This document shows, piece after piece, positions 22,616 through 33,473 of a stretch of DNA of 64,000 nucleotides. The stretch comes from Monodelphis domestica (taxonomy: Eukaryota; Chordata; Mammalia; Didelphimorphia; Didelphidae). A program made the position numbers and the translations under genes. Under the pieces are notes generated by a model, which did no database searches, was not told the DNA's origin, and worked only from the letters and a program-made list of their open reading frames with translations. The DNA is taken from assembly GCF_027887165.1 (NCBI RefSeq), contig NC_077234.1, positions 190,023,965-190,087,964 on the forward strand. Direction: 5' to 3'. Each line of letters opens with the position of its first letter. Position 1 is the stretch's first letter.

Positions 22616-23134
22616 CTAGGATATAACCACAATATAAGGAAACTTCTAGGTTTTGTTTTTAACCAATTACAACCCAATGATTATTGACCTTCAGAGTACT
22701 CACCTTTATTCCAACTCAACTCATTCACCAGACATCTCCCAATGGCTTTCATATGTTCTCAAAAATCAAATTAATTTTCAAATTAAATTTCAAAAAATTG
22801 CCTACCTGTGTTCCTGCCTGCAGCCACTGCCTGCCTGTTTCTGCACCCCAGACCCACGTGCGCGACCCCAGCCAGCTCATCACCCAGGCTGCTGGTAGCA
22901 GACCCAGTTTCTTCAGGATCAAAAAACCAGCTGGTAACAAATGGGGGTATTGACCACGTGGGTGGATAGTAGGAGGGGAAAGTGACAAGAGGGAAAGAAG
23001 AAAGGTTTTTTTTCAAGCAGGAACTTATAAGCATGGCTATTTTACAAGGATATCTTTTAATTGCATTGATCCTTTTATTGATTTTACCTGAGTACCAGAA
23101 AAGATATTCAGCTCCATACAACTTTAACTTTGGA
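22616..23134. other. Unassigned sequence with a short GC/CpG-rich island
   Basis: 22,815-22,925 is markedly GC-rich in an AT-rich setting and includes 'cccacgtgcgcgacccc', with abrupt edges. Frames on both strands cross it but none looks protein-like. Origin unknown. Confidence 0.45.
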
Positions 23135-23312
23135 GGGGCAGCTAGGTGGCTCAGCGAACTGAGAGCCAGGCCTAGAGATGGGAGTTCCTGGGTTAAAATC
23201 TGGCCTCAGATACTTCCCAGCTGTGGGGCCCTGGATGGGTCCCTTAACCCCCATTGCTTAGCCCTTACCACTCTGCCTTCTGACAATAGGCATCTAAATG
23301 GATAATTAAAAA
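23135..23312 (+). mobile_element. Marsupial SINE, sense
   Basis: 'ggggcagctaggtggctcag', then 'gagagccaggcctagagatg', 'aatctggcctcagatacttc' and an A-rich end. Flanks share 'aactttaa' (23121-23128 and about 23324-23331), a plausible short target duplication. Confidence 0.88.
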
Positions 23313-23315
23313 AAC

Positions 23316-25126
23316 CCAAAGAACTTTAAAGAGACTGGAGGTTATATATTTTAAGGCATTTCAGACTCCAATGGTTTATAAAAATCTCTGTATTCTATTG
23401 CATTTTACTGTTTGTTTTGTTTAAGGTTTAACTTTGTGATTTTAAATTCATATATTACTGCATTCAATATTATTCTGTTACACTAAATCATTTTAATGTA
23501 CTAAGTTTTGACTATTGTTAAATCCTGTTGCTTTCCCCCTACAACCATATCGAAGAAATATCATTGTGATTAAGCCCATATATGAAAAAACAGCTTTACT
23601 ATTTTTGACTTTGTAGATGGACTTCATCAGAACTGGTTACAATTGCTATAACTACCTTTGGAAAATTTAATGTGCTAAATGTCTCAACTGATTTTAAGGG
23701 TTTTTTTAAACATGATTTTTAGAAAAAATTTTTAACAGTCTCTGGTCACTTTTGCCTGCCCCTACCATGAGGTAAGGCCATTCTAGTAGCTGAAGTGAAA
23801 TACATTTTATAACCCCAAACCTTCCTGCATTTCTAAATATGTGAATGGAAGTTGGGCAGTTAATCTCAGGGCATTTTTACCCCTAAAAAGCCTCCAAAAA
23901 AGGAGCATCTCTCATTTATAACTCTTCAGCTCACTACTTTACTTTCACAAGAATGATATCTAGATTTCTTGATTATGTTCTTAACCCAAGATGAGTTTTA
24001 TTTTGTTTAAAAATATGTTTATTACCAAGGTTGAAAGATTGCTACGTTTGTAAAAATTGTGAAAAATATCCATCAATTCATAGGCTTTTAAATGCCATAC
24101 AGTAACTTGTGTAAAAAATGATTGTGTGTTTGTTGGCTATTGTAATTAATTGGGCTATTGAGAATTTTGGGGATATTGATACCACATATTTGTACTACTG
24201 CTCAATTCATTTGCTCATACTTACAGGGGATCATGGCCAGATATGAAGAGGAAATGGATCTCATTTTTGGTGAGACAGCCTTGCTTTCAATATTTTCTTA
24301 GCTGACACAGTGTGCCAATGATTATAAGCTACATTTTTATTTTTTAATAAATTCTTTTATCATTTTCTTGCATGTGCAGTATACTATTTCAGTTTTAAAA
24401 ATTTTTTTCTCTCCTTTTTATATTTGAAGCACATGTTACCAGTATTAAGATTTTCTTTAACTTTTTGATTTTTCAGTAATATAAGTTTAAAATACACTTG
24501 CTAATGCATGCCCCCAAAAGCTTGTGACTATAAAAATAATGCCACTAATTATTTAAAAAATTATGGGACTTTGCTTAATGATTCTGTCTGATTCCAGGAC
24601 AAGATATACACAAAAAAGCCATTGCACAGGGCCAAAGAAAACCCAATCCAGGATGAGTTGATGCACTTCTAGGCTAATGCAAAGGTTTTGAACCTAGTGT
24701 GAAGACTCAAGGTTACTGTGTTTAACTTTGTTAGACATAGGCTTTCCTTATGTCCACACTCACTCTGAAAATACTCACAGAGTATCCCCAAAACCTTGGC
24801 TCCTATAATCTGGTCCCCTTTTCTGCCTTTCATAGTGTGGTACCTTTCTGTAGTCCTGGCTATTGACTGGGTAAATGCATCATTGCTTAAATCATTTTGA
24901 TTGGGCCCTGATTCAAGGACCTGTTATAGATTTATTTTTCTTTTACTTGGAATTTTTACACATAAGACTTTGATAGTCTATATTTTCATCCAGAAAATTT
25001 TCTTTTTTATTTAGATTTTTCTGATGTCTTTTTAATTTCTCTTACCAATTGATTCACATACCTCCTACCTCAGCCATGCATCCTTAAGTGATCCTGAATT
25101 TTTCAATCACCTTCTTAATGGGGGAA
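23316..25126. other. Unassigned AT-rich sequence; possible lost interior of an ERV
   Basis: No coding retroviral motif, but the region ends in a purine run (gggggaa) just before an LTR, so its last part could be ERV interior. A small exon-like segment lies at 24227-24269. Confidence 0.4.
24227..24269 (+). other. Exon-like segment (43 nt), doubtful
   Basis: Preceded by 'catacttacag' and followed by 'gtgagacag', which fit acceptor and donor consensus. The 43 bases are open in two frames (one reads MARYEEEMDLIF). I do not recognise the peptide. Pairs like this also occur by chance. Confidence 0.2.
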
Positions 25127-25808
25127 TGTAAAAAATATCATTATTTAAATTGCAAAGTTTAAATTCCCTTTAAAGAAGAATCCAGAAACTGAACTGTTGG
25201 AGAATACACCATGAAGAAGCCTCCAGACCACAAGCTGCACAAGAATGAACTTTGGGTGTAGTTGATTGAACATTTATTTGTATGTATACTTTTGTGTCAA
25301 AGGGGACTGCCCCTTAACAGGCTTTTTGTCAATGTGTTCAGCAATTATTGGTTTTGTTTTGTTTTTTCCTCTTATCCTCAAATTATTGTAATCTTTAAAT
25401 TGATTATGTTTTTATGATCCTTTGGGGAAGTCCTTCTTCCCAGAGGATCAAATGAGGAAATAAAAAATTGGAGATTTGAACTCTGGACTCCAAACCCCAG
25501 GAGTCCTTGCTAGCTCCCAGAATGCTTTGTAATCACACTGAATTCTCACCTGGGAGAGAACATGAATTATTATTTAAAGGAGTTCTCCACCTACTGAGGC
25601 TCTTTTTTCTACTTCCTCTGCCCAGCAGACACATCTCTCATGATGTGAGTGAAATTGAATTGGGCCTCTCAGTCCACCTAGTATGTGCCTTTCTTACTTG
25701 TATTTTCTTAAATTCTCAACCTTTAATAAACCTCTAAAATATGATACTCCTTGCAGAGAGAAACTAATTTCTACCTGCCTCAGTTTCCCCTAAATTTTAA
25801 TCTTTACA
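25127..25808 (+). mobile_element. LTR, family E, copy 1, sense
   Basis: Starts TGTAAAAAATATC and ends ATCTTTACA; AATAAA lies at 25725-25730. From about 25,460 ('aaaattggagatttgaactc') it matches the inverted copy at 39454-39800. The first 330 bp are absent from that copy. 'gggggaa' directly before it resembles a polypurine tract, so this may be a 3' LTR. I find no matching 5' LTR and no target duplication. The frame at 25507-25737 lies in the LTR. Confidence 0.75.
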
Positions 25809-26594
25809 TTTGTCACATCAGTGATCTGGAGAAAAACATCACTGAACTTATGTTCCAAGCAGGAGTGGAAGAAATAGAAGGGGAAAACAAAATACCTACA
25901 ACACATAATAGTTAAAGATTTTGTTAATCATTTAGAGTGAACTCTTGAAAATGTTTTTCACAAGTCAAGAAGGGAAGGAACAGATTTTTTCAACTAATTA
26001 ATGGAAACTTTTTTTTTTAATTTTAAAGTTTGTTTTCCTAGAATTTACAGTTTAGTTAGATTTCAAGGTGATTTATTTTTTTATTTCTTGTATGTGGCAA
26101 CTTCAACTATATAACATAAAATGTGTAAATATTAGTAAACTGAAATTCTAACTACTCTTGGCTGAAATTTTCAGTGCCTTTCTTGTAATCATTTGTCATT
26201 CCTTTCGTAGTAGTTTCAGTTTATTAACAAATTGCTACAAGTTTTTTTTTAAAGAACTGTATTATTTTTTTCAACTGTTATCAGATTCTCTTCGTGAACT
26301 GAAGCACCTAGGGTCAATGGTACTGTTGTTCTAATAACAAATAGCTGGTATGTTGATCATATTTTTAAATTAGAAAATAAATAAACAAACATATAAACAA
26401 ATAAATAAATAAGTAAAATCCCCTTACTAGCTAGAACTCTTGACTTTGAGAAAAAATATGAGAAGTAGCTGGAAAGATGGGAGTACTCATTCTCCCTCTC
26501 AATACAGTTATAAACAATGAAGAATTAAAATTGTTTCTCTCTAAAGAGTAACTACTATATCTTCTTTTCACTGGGGAAACTTAAGTTTTATAAA
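25809..26594. other. Unassigned AT-rich sequence
   Basis: Contains a short (AAAT)n-like run near 26,384-26,413. No gene or known repeat recognised. Confidence 0.55.
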
Positions 26595-26878
26595 GTACTT
26601 TACATGATAATAATAATAATGATAACTAGTATTTTTATAATGCATGAAGTCTTACAAAATGCCTTATAGATGTTATCTTATTTTCTCTTCACAATAACTT
26701 AGTGAGGTAGGTGTTATCCCTGTTAAATTTATAAGGAAATTGAGATTAAAAGAGTTAAATGACTTCCTCAGGATCACATTTCTAGTAGGTGTATAAGGCA
26801 GGATTTGAATCCAGGCCTTTCTAACTCCAGGTATAGCATTCTGTCCTTTATACTACCTAGCTACTTCAGGTTCCAGTT
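26595..26878 (-). mobile_element. MIR, near full length, antisense
   Basis: Read forward: 'ctcttcacaataacttagtg', 'aggaaattgagattaaaaga', 'ttgaatccaggcctttctaa' and 'actacctagctac', the reverse complement of MIR from end to end. Confidence 0.88.
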
Positions 26879-27084
26879 AATCTCTAATGTGAGATTGACT
26901 AGTTTGGTAATGGGATATGATAATCAAGTGATTACTATTATGTTATGAAAACAGTTACAGTTAGGCTAGAACCAAGTAACTTTATAAACAGGGAATGTGG
27001 AATATAGTGTATACATACTATCAGTCATGGTTGACTTTGTTTAAATGTTTTCCTTTCAGAGCTTTATAGATTTAGTGAGGGAAA

Positions 27085-27244
27085 TGACCTTAAAAACCCA
27101 ACTCTTTCATATTATGGATGAGGAAATTGAGGCATGGAGAAATTGTGACATGTCAAACTTTATAATAGTAAATAATAGAGATTAGATTTGGAACTATATC
27201 TTTTGACTCCAAATCAAGTACCCCAATGTATTTCTTTGCCTTTC
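27085..27244 (-). mobile_element. MIR-like fragment, antisense
   Basis: 'tatggatgaggaaattgagg' and 'ttggaactatatcttttgac' fit a degraded antisense MIR. It lies just upstream of the first visible pol sequence of provirus F. Confidence 0.6.
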
Positions 27245-28020
27245 TCTTCCTTGATACAAGGAAAGTTTTGATGGAGTTACACCAAATAGAAAAAACTGCT
27301 AAGGTAACAGAATATGGATTCATTCACTGATGCAAGAATATCCCAGTATGAAGGGGGAGGAGTAAAGATGGTGGCATAGAGGCAGCAAAAGTTCAGACCT
27401 CTGAATACCCTTCTTTATTGATTACAAACTTAATGCTCCTAGAAGACTGAAAACCAAACCTAACAACAAGAGAGAGCCAAGGAATCCTCCTGCTGGACTA
27501 AACTTAAAAGGTACACCCCCAAAAACCATAATAAGAAAACACTCTGGTTGAAGGGGAAAGAAGAAAGAAGGTCCTAGGACCCCTTTCCCACCAAAAGCAC
27601 TAAGCCTCCAGTGGCAGCTGGAACCTCTGGGCAGACAAAGGCACTGGTCTGGAGGGAGTATCTTGCAGACAAAGCTTTGCCAGGCTCAGAGTGTCAAACA
27701 CAAGCAGTGGGGAAACAGTTAGAGAAGAAATGCAGAGCACAGAGCAGTAGGCACAGTTATAGCACTAGAGACACTTCATATTCCCACCCCCCTTCCCAAG
27801 ATTTTGGCCTTATGGCACATTCAGCAACTTAACTGGACTTAATCCCATCAAAGTCTTCAAATGGCAGGGAAGCTCAAGCTCCAACAATCCTCCATCACAG
27901 ACTGCACTGAGAGATTTACTGACAAAGCACCAACGGTGAAGGTGGAAAAAAAACTCCAAAATACAAAAAAATGAGAGGAGCAAGAGTCCAGGCAAATGCA
28001 GGGAGTATGGAGGGATAAAT

Positions 28021-28923
28021 ATGAGCAAAAAACAGAAAAAGAAAAAAGAAATTACAATGGACAGCTTCTATTCAGGCAATGAACAAAGAGCAAAGGGAAC
28101 AGAGAAGGATGAGGGATCTCCAAGCAAAACAAAACAAAACAAACAAAAAAACCTGAGCAAATTGGATACAGGATTGGAAGAACTCAAAATATAATTCAAA
28201 ACACAATTAAGAGAGGCTGGAGACAACTGGGAAAAGAACTTAAAAACTAAGATAAGTCACATGGAAACAGAGGCACTTGAACAAAAATAAGAAAATAGTG
28301 TCTTGAAAGCCAAAATCAACCAGCTTGAAAATGAGGCAAAGGAGATGAAATATGAAGCAAAGTAGATGAAAGATCAGACAAAGGAGATGAAAGATGACCT
28401 CCAAAGAAAATCAGACCAGAATGAGAAGGATGACCAAAAAGCCAAGGATGAAATCCAGTCTTTAAGAACAAGAATGCAGCAACTAGAAACAAGTGACTTT
28501 ACAAGGCAACAGGACACTATAAAAGAAAATCAAAAGAATGAAAAAAATTGAGGAAAATATGAAGCACCTTATTCACAAAACAGAAGATTTAGAAAGTTGT
28601 TCCAGGAGAGACAACTTAAGAATCATTGGTTTACAGAAGACCATGAAAAAAGAAAAAGCCTGGACATCATACTACAGGAAATTATCCAAGGAAACTGCCC
28701 CAATATTCTAGAACAAGAGGGAAAAGTGGAGATTGAAAGAACCCACAGATCACCTCCTGTATGTAATCCCCAACTGACTACAACCAGGAATGCTATAGTC
28801 AAATTCAAGAACTATGAGACCAAGGAAAAAATATTACAAGCTGCTAAGAAGAAGTCATTCAGATACAAAGCAACCATAGTAAGGATAACACAGGATCTGG
28901 CTGCATATACACTGAAGAACTGA
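28021..28923 (+). pseudogene. L1 ORF1p remnant
   Basis: ORF1p is the RNA-binding trimeric chaperone of L1. The start ATG at 28021 opens a lysine-rich N-terminus (MSKKQKKKK). A coiled coil follows at about 28,300-28,550 (K/E/Q-rich), then the RNA-recognition and C-terminal domains at about 28,597-28,920, ending in TGA at 28921-28923. Broken by several in-frame stops (for example near 28,200 and 28,365) and by a frameshift near 28,550. Confidence 0.85.
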
Positions 28924-29329
28924 AAGGCATGGAATATGATATTCTGGGAAAGCAAGGGAACTAGGTCTACAGCCAAGAATCAACTACCCAGAAAAACTTA
29001 CTATATTCTTACAGGGGAAAGTATGGTCATTTAACAAAATAGAAGAATTCCAAGCATTTGTAAAGAAAAGAGAAAACCTGAACAGAAAATTTGATGCCCA
29101 AGCACAGAACTTGAGAGAATCACCAAAAGGGAATTTAAAAAGAGGGAAAAAAGAAAAACAAAACTAAAAAAAGCCACCTTTTTTTTTAAGACTCAATAAG
29201 TTAAAATATGTATCCCTAGAAGAAAAGAGGTCATTGGTAACTCTTAAAAATTATATTATCACCAGGGCAGCTAGAAGAATTACACTTAGAGGGAACAATG
29301 ACAAACTGTATAGGATGAAATGCCAAGAC

Positions 29330-29475
29330 ATAAATATATATACAGATATATGTATGCATAAATACATATATATGTATGTATATGTATACATATGCATATA
29401 TAATCTAGAGTTAAAAAAGAGGATAATACTAAAAGAAATGGGAAAAGAAACAATTTATATATATATATATAATTT
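29330..29475 (+). repeat. AT-rich microsatellite-like tract in the L1 inter-ORF region
   Basis: Runs of 'tatata' and 'catatgcata' between ORF1 and ORF2. They create frames on both strands (29234-29504) rich in I and Y that are not genes. Confidence 0.8.
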
Positions 29476-29882
29476 ATAAATTTATATGTCACAAAGAAGC
29501 TCATGGTGAGAGGGGGAGAACATCAATACACTGTAAGGGTAAAGAAGCTGGAGATAGGAAATACTCAACTCTTATGTTCATCAAAATTGACTCAAAGAGG
29601 GAAGCACAATCAAATATACTAGGGCAGAGAATTGATTTGTGCCCTATAGGGAATTAGAAGGGTAACAAATGGATTGGTGGAGAGGGAAGCAGTATAAGGG
29701 AGGGAGAGAGTGGGGAGTAGTTTAAAAAGACTATGAAGAAAATAAGGGGGGAATAAGAAGGGAGGGAGTAGAAAGGGAAGTAAAATAAGGGTGGTAATTA
29801 GAGGGACTGATTAAAAACAAAAACATTGTTGTAGTAGGAAATAATGAAAGAATAAAAGACAAGACTAGAAGTACAAATCAAA

Positions 29883-30296
29883 ATGCTGGGAAATACACAG
29901 CTGATAATCATAACTCTGAATGTGAATGGAATGAACTTACTCATAAAATGCAAGATAATAGCAGAGTGGATTGGAATCCAAAACCCTACTATATGCTGTC
30001 TACAAGAAACATACATGAGGAATGTAGACACACATAGGGTAAAAGTAAGAGGATGGAGCCAATTATATTGGACATCAGCTGATAAAAAGAAGGCAGGAGT
30101 CTCAATCATGATATCTGACAAAGCCAAAGTAAAAATAGATCTAGTTAAAAGAGATAGGGAAGGTAATTACATCCTGATAAAAGGCAGTATAGATAATGAA
30201 GAAATATCAGTATTCAACATGTATGCACCAAATGTCATAGCATCTAAATTTCTAAAGGAGAAACTAGTGGAGCTCAAGGATGAAATAATGTTCTAA
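29883..30296 (+). pseudogene. L1 ORF2 endonuclease N-terminus, truncated
   Basis: Open for 137 codons. It shows the AP-endonuclease landmarks: LNVNGMN near residue 13, CCLQET near residue 38 (catalytic E), a KKAGVSIMIS segment near residue 70 and FNMYAPN near residue 112. The full ORF2 is over 1,200 residues; the rest of the endonuclease, reverse transcriptase and C-terminal domain are absent. No nicking or reverse transcription activity is expected. Confidence 0.9.
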
Positions 30297-30342
30297 ATTG
30301 ACTAAATAAATAAATGAAAAAAAAAGAATATCCTGGTATGAA

Positions 30343-30984
30343 ATAATTTTGTTACGCAATGATAACATCACTATTCATAGATGTGCACCATTGAACCCAG
30401 TGACTCTGATTCCAGATTTGCCACTAGGTGGAGAACAATTGTGTGATTGTACCCAAGGAATAGAAATGATGCACAAACCCAAAGAACAACTTAAAGACAC
30501 ACCTTTTATCAATCCAGAAATAGAGTTATGCATAGATGGTTCCTCACATATTCATGGAGGACAGAGAGTCACAGGGGCAGCTGTAGTTGACAATGACAAA
30601 ATGCTTTGGCATGCATCATTGCCAATTTATGTTAGTACCGAAGGAGCCGAGCTAAAGGCTCTGTTTATCGCCATGGTGTTAGCTAAATGAAAAAGGGTTA
30701 ACATTTACATGGACTTGCATTATGCTTTCTTTATCTTACATTCGTCTACATACATATGGCAAAACAGAGGGTATAAAATTTCAGCTGGGAAACCAATTGC
30801 ATATGGAAAATTAATAGACCATCTTGTAAAAGCTATAGAACTTCCAAAAGAGGTAGCCATAATCCATTGTAGGGCACATACTCATGGAAAGGACAGAATA
30901 TCCCTAGGGAATGACAAGAGCAGATGTAACATCAAAATACACTGCAAGGTTTGGACCCTACCATGTGCTGAAATTTCTCTCTGA
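30343..30984 (+). pseudogene. pol: Provirus F pol: RNase H domain remnant
   Basis: Frames at 30349-30690 and 30709-30984 together cover the connection and a gammaretrovirus-type RNase H. Visible: CIDGSS (first catalytic Asp) near 30,535, GAAVV, AELKAL (catalytic Glu), a DLHYAF segment in place of the usual D-S-R-Y-A-F, and IIHCRAHTHGKD near the C-terminal end. The usual G before H in that motif is A. A stop at 30688-30690 separates the halves. Known role of the family: degrading the RNA strand during reverse transcription; this copy is dead. Confidence 0.88.
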
Positions 30985-31019
30985 TTGAAAAGCAAAATCT
31001 CACTGAAGTTTACAATGGA

Positions 31020-32110
31020 GAAGAAATGTAGTCATGGAAGGAGCTGTTAGGCGCTAAATTAATCAAAGGCATCTGGATTACTCAAGGGGTTAAACCGATT
31101 CTCCCCAAAAACTATATCAACATCTATGCACCATAATTAAGGCAAAAGTACATTACAGGGTGCAAGGAATTCTGGATACTATACAGAGGTTATGGACAGC
31201 ACCAGGAATAACAACAAATGCCATTAGAACTTGTCAGGCATGTGAAACATGCAGAAAATATAATCAAGGACATTTTAAGAATAAAGCATTGGGAGGCAGA
31301 CCTCTCAGCTACCTGCCTTTCCAATGTATTCAAATTGTTTATATTAACATGCCTAAAGACAAGGGATACAAATATGCATTAGTGATTGTGTATAGACTGG
31401 CAAGATGTGTTGAAGCATGTCCAGCCATGAAAAATGAAACAGCAACAATAATGAGATTTCTATTAAAAGAGATAATACCCAGACATGGCATTCCTGATAC
31501 CATAGACTCAGAGAGGGGATTTCATTTCACTTCCCAAGTTCTGTAAAAAATCTACAAGAACTTGGGGATCAAATGTAATTATCACTTCATTTATCAACCC
31601 CAAAGTTCAGGCCAGGTGAAACGTATGAACAAAGAATTGAAGACACAGATAGGTAACCTCTGTTCAGAAACACACTTAAAATGGACAGATGTTATGCCTC
31701 TTGCTTTGTTTAACATAAGAACTAGCCTGAGAACTGATTTGATATATCATCATTTTAAATGCTATATGGTCAACCACTTTGGCATGGTAGGACAGTAAAG
31801 TCATCATTTCTGTCAGTGTTAAAAGGAGAATATGTACTTCACGAATATCTAAAATAAATACAAGATAGATTGGAAAAACTGAGGAAACTGGGTTTATTTG
31901 TGCAAAGAATACCATTAGATTTTTCATTGCATAAGAAAATCTGGAGACAGAGTATATGTCAAGAACATTAATAGAGAATCTCCTACAGAACCAAGATGGA
32001 TGGGTCCAACAATGGTCATAATGACAATCCCAACATCTATAAAGGTTGATCAAAAAGATCCATGATTCCATGCTTCACATGTAAAATTGCATCACACCCA
32101 TAATGTTAAC
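31020..32110 (+). pseudogene. pol: Provirus F pol: integrase remnant
   Basis: CQACETC near 31,222 is the CxxC half of the zinc-binding domain. The catalytic core runs to about 31,780; each acidic position is changed: VYINMP (Asp to Asn) near 31,340, SERGFHF (Asp to Glu) near 31,510, and PQSSGQVKRMN (Glu to Lys) near 31,605. A degraded C-terminal GPY/F-type domain (RWMGP) lies near 32,000. Several stops and a frameshift (near 31,546). The similar domain at 54,163-54,372 belongs to provirus G. Confidence 0.88.
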
Positions 32111-32490
32111 ATCAATGAAGATGCATAAATATGACATCTGAAACAAATAGCCCTAGTCATAATCAACAACACAAATAGCCCTAACAATAATCAATAACAG
32201 TCCCTATGAAAGGAAAGCTATGACAGACAAAACATAAAGAACAAATAAGAGAACATTGCACATAAAGGAAAGCACATGAGAGTACAAATTAGAATAAATA
32301 AGCACTGCTAAAGCAAATGAAACAGCTCTGAAGAGAAAGATAGTAAAATAGACAGAAAAACATGGACTTTAAAATTAGCTCCAAAGAAAAGTCTCTACAA
32401 AGTCTCTGCCAACAATCATAACAACAAAGAAAGTAACAAAAGTTATTTCACTAAGAAAACACAACTCTATGACTAAACAAAATACATTAT

Positions 32491-32501
32491 ATCATCATTC
32501 T
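32491..32501 (+). repeat. Target-site duplication of the second L1 in provirus F
   Basis: atcatcattct here is repeated exactly at 35118-35128, bounding the antisense L1 at 32502-35117. Confidence 0.88.
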
Positions 32502-33303
32502 TTTTTTTTAAATTAATATTGTTCTTTTATTGCTAATGTCTTATTTTCTTTTTTTTAATTTTGTAATATTTTATTTGATCATTTCAAAGCATTATTCATT
32601 AAAGACAAAGATCATTTTCTTTTCTTCCCCCCTCCACTCCCCATAGTCGACGCGTGATTCCACTGGGTATCACATGTGTTCTTGATTTGAACCCATTGCC
32701 ATGTTGTTAATATTTGCATTAGAGTGTTCGTTTAGTCTCTCCTCTGTCATGTCCCCTCAACCGCTGTAGTCAGGCAGTTGCTTTTCCTCCGTGTTTCTAC
32801 TCCCACAGTTTGTCCTCTGCTTATGGATAGTGTTTCTCTCCTGGATCCCTGCAGATTGTTCAGGGACATTACACCGCCACTAATGGAGAAGTCCATTACG
32901 TTTGATTATACCACAGTGTATTAGTCTCTGTGTACAATGTTCTCCTGGTTCTGCTCCTCTCGCTCTGCATCACTTCCTGGAGGTCGTTCCAGTCTCTGTG
33001 GAATTCCTCCACTTTATTATTCCTTTTAGCACAATAGTATTCCATCACCAACTTATAACACAATTTGTTCAGCCATTCCCCAATTGATGGGCATCCCCTC
33101 GTTTTCCAATTTTAGGCCACCACAAAGAGAGCAGCTATGAATATTCTTGTACAAGTCTTTTTCTCCATTATCTCTTTGGGGTACAGACCCAGCAGTGCTA
33201 TGGCTGGTCAAAGGGTAAACATTCTTTTGTTGCCCTTTGGGCATAGTTCCAAATTGCCCTCCAGAATGGTTGGATCAGTTCACAACTCCACCAGCAATGA
33301 ATT

Positions 33304-33473
33304 AATTCTATTTTTCCATTTCCTTTGGAAGGTTTCAGAGCATTTTCTTGTGTTTCCTCTTCTATCTCCTCTGTATTTTGTATTTTTGCTCCATAAAATG
33401 TGTCCAAAGTCGCCCCCTTCTTTTTGTTTTTCTTGGAATTTGGGGGCTTTTGTGCTTCTGTGGAGTTTGCCAT
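33304..33473 (-). pseudogene. L1 ORF1p N-terminus fused to L1 3' region
   Basis: A frame starting at 33473 reads MANSTEAQKPPNSKKNKKKG, comparable to the lysine-rich ORF1p start at 28021. After about 57 codons it passes, still open, into 3'-region sequence and stops at 33198. No coiled coil, RNA-binding domain or ORF2 remains. Confidence 0.75.

Larger units (their letters stand above)
27353..30323 (+). mobile_element. L1 with complete 5' end and premature 3' end
   Basis: Begins 'gggggaggagtaaagatggt', the canonical start of a mammalian L1 5' UTR. ORF1 remnant at 28021-28923 and the first part of the ORF2 endonuclease at 29883-30294 follow. About 140 codons into ORF2 the L1 sequence stops after 'ctcaaggatgaaata'; an unrelated tail ('atgttctaaattgact') with AATAAATAAAT and a run of A follows. 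The whole is bounded by a 19-bp duplication, aagaatatcccagtatgaa (27334-27352) and aagaatatcctggtatgaa (30324-30342), two mismatches. It was therefore inserted in this short form. Confidence 0.92.

Noticed and set aside
22783-23121. 112-codon minus-strand frame crossing the GC-rich patch
   Set aside because: It lacks domain features, has no splice or promoter context that I can defend, and overlaps other frames on both strands.
29286-29504. Minus-strand frame with a hydrophobic, membrane-like composition
   Set aside because: It is the complement of TA-rich spacer DNA in the L1 inter-ORF region. The I/Y periodicity comes from the repeat.
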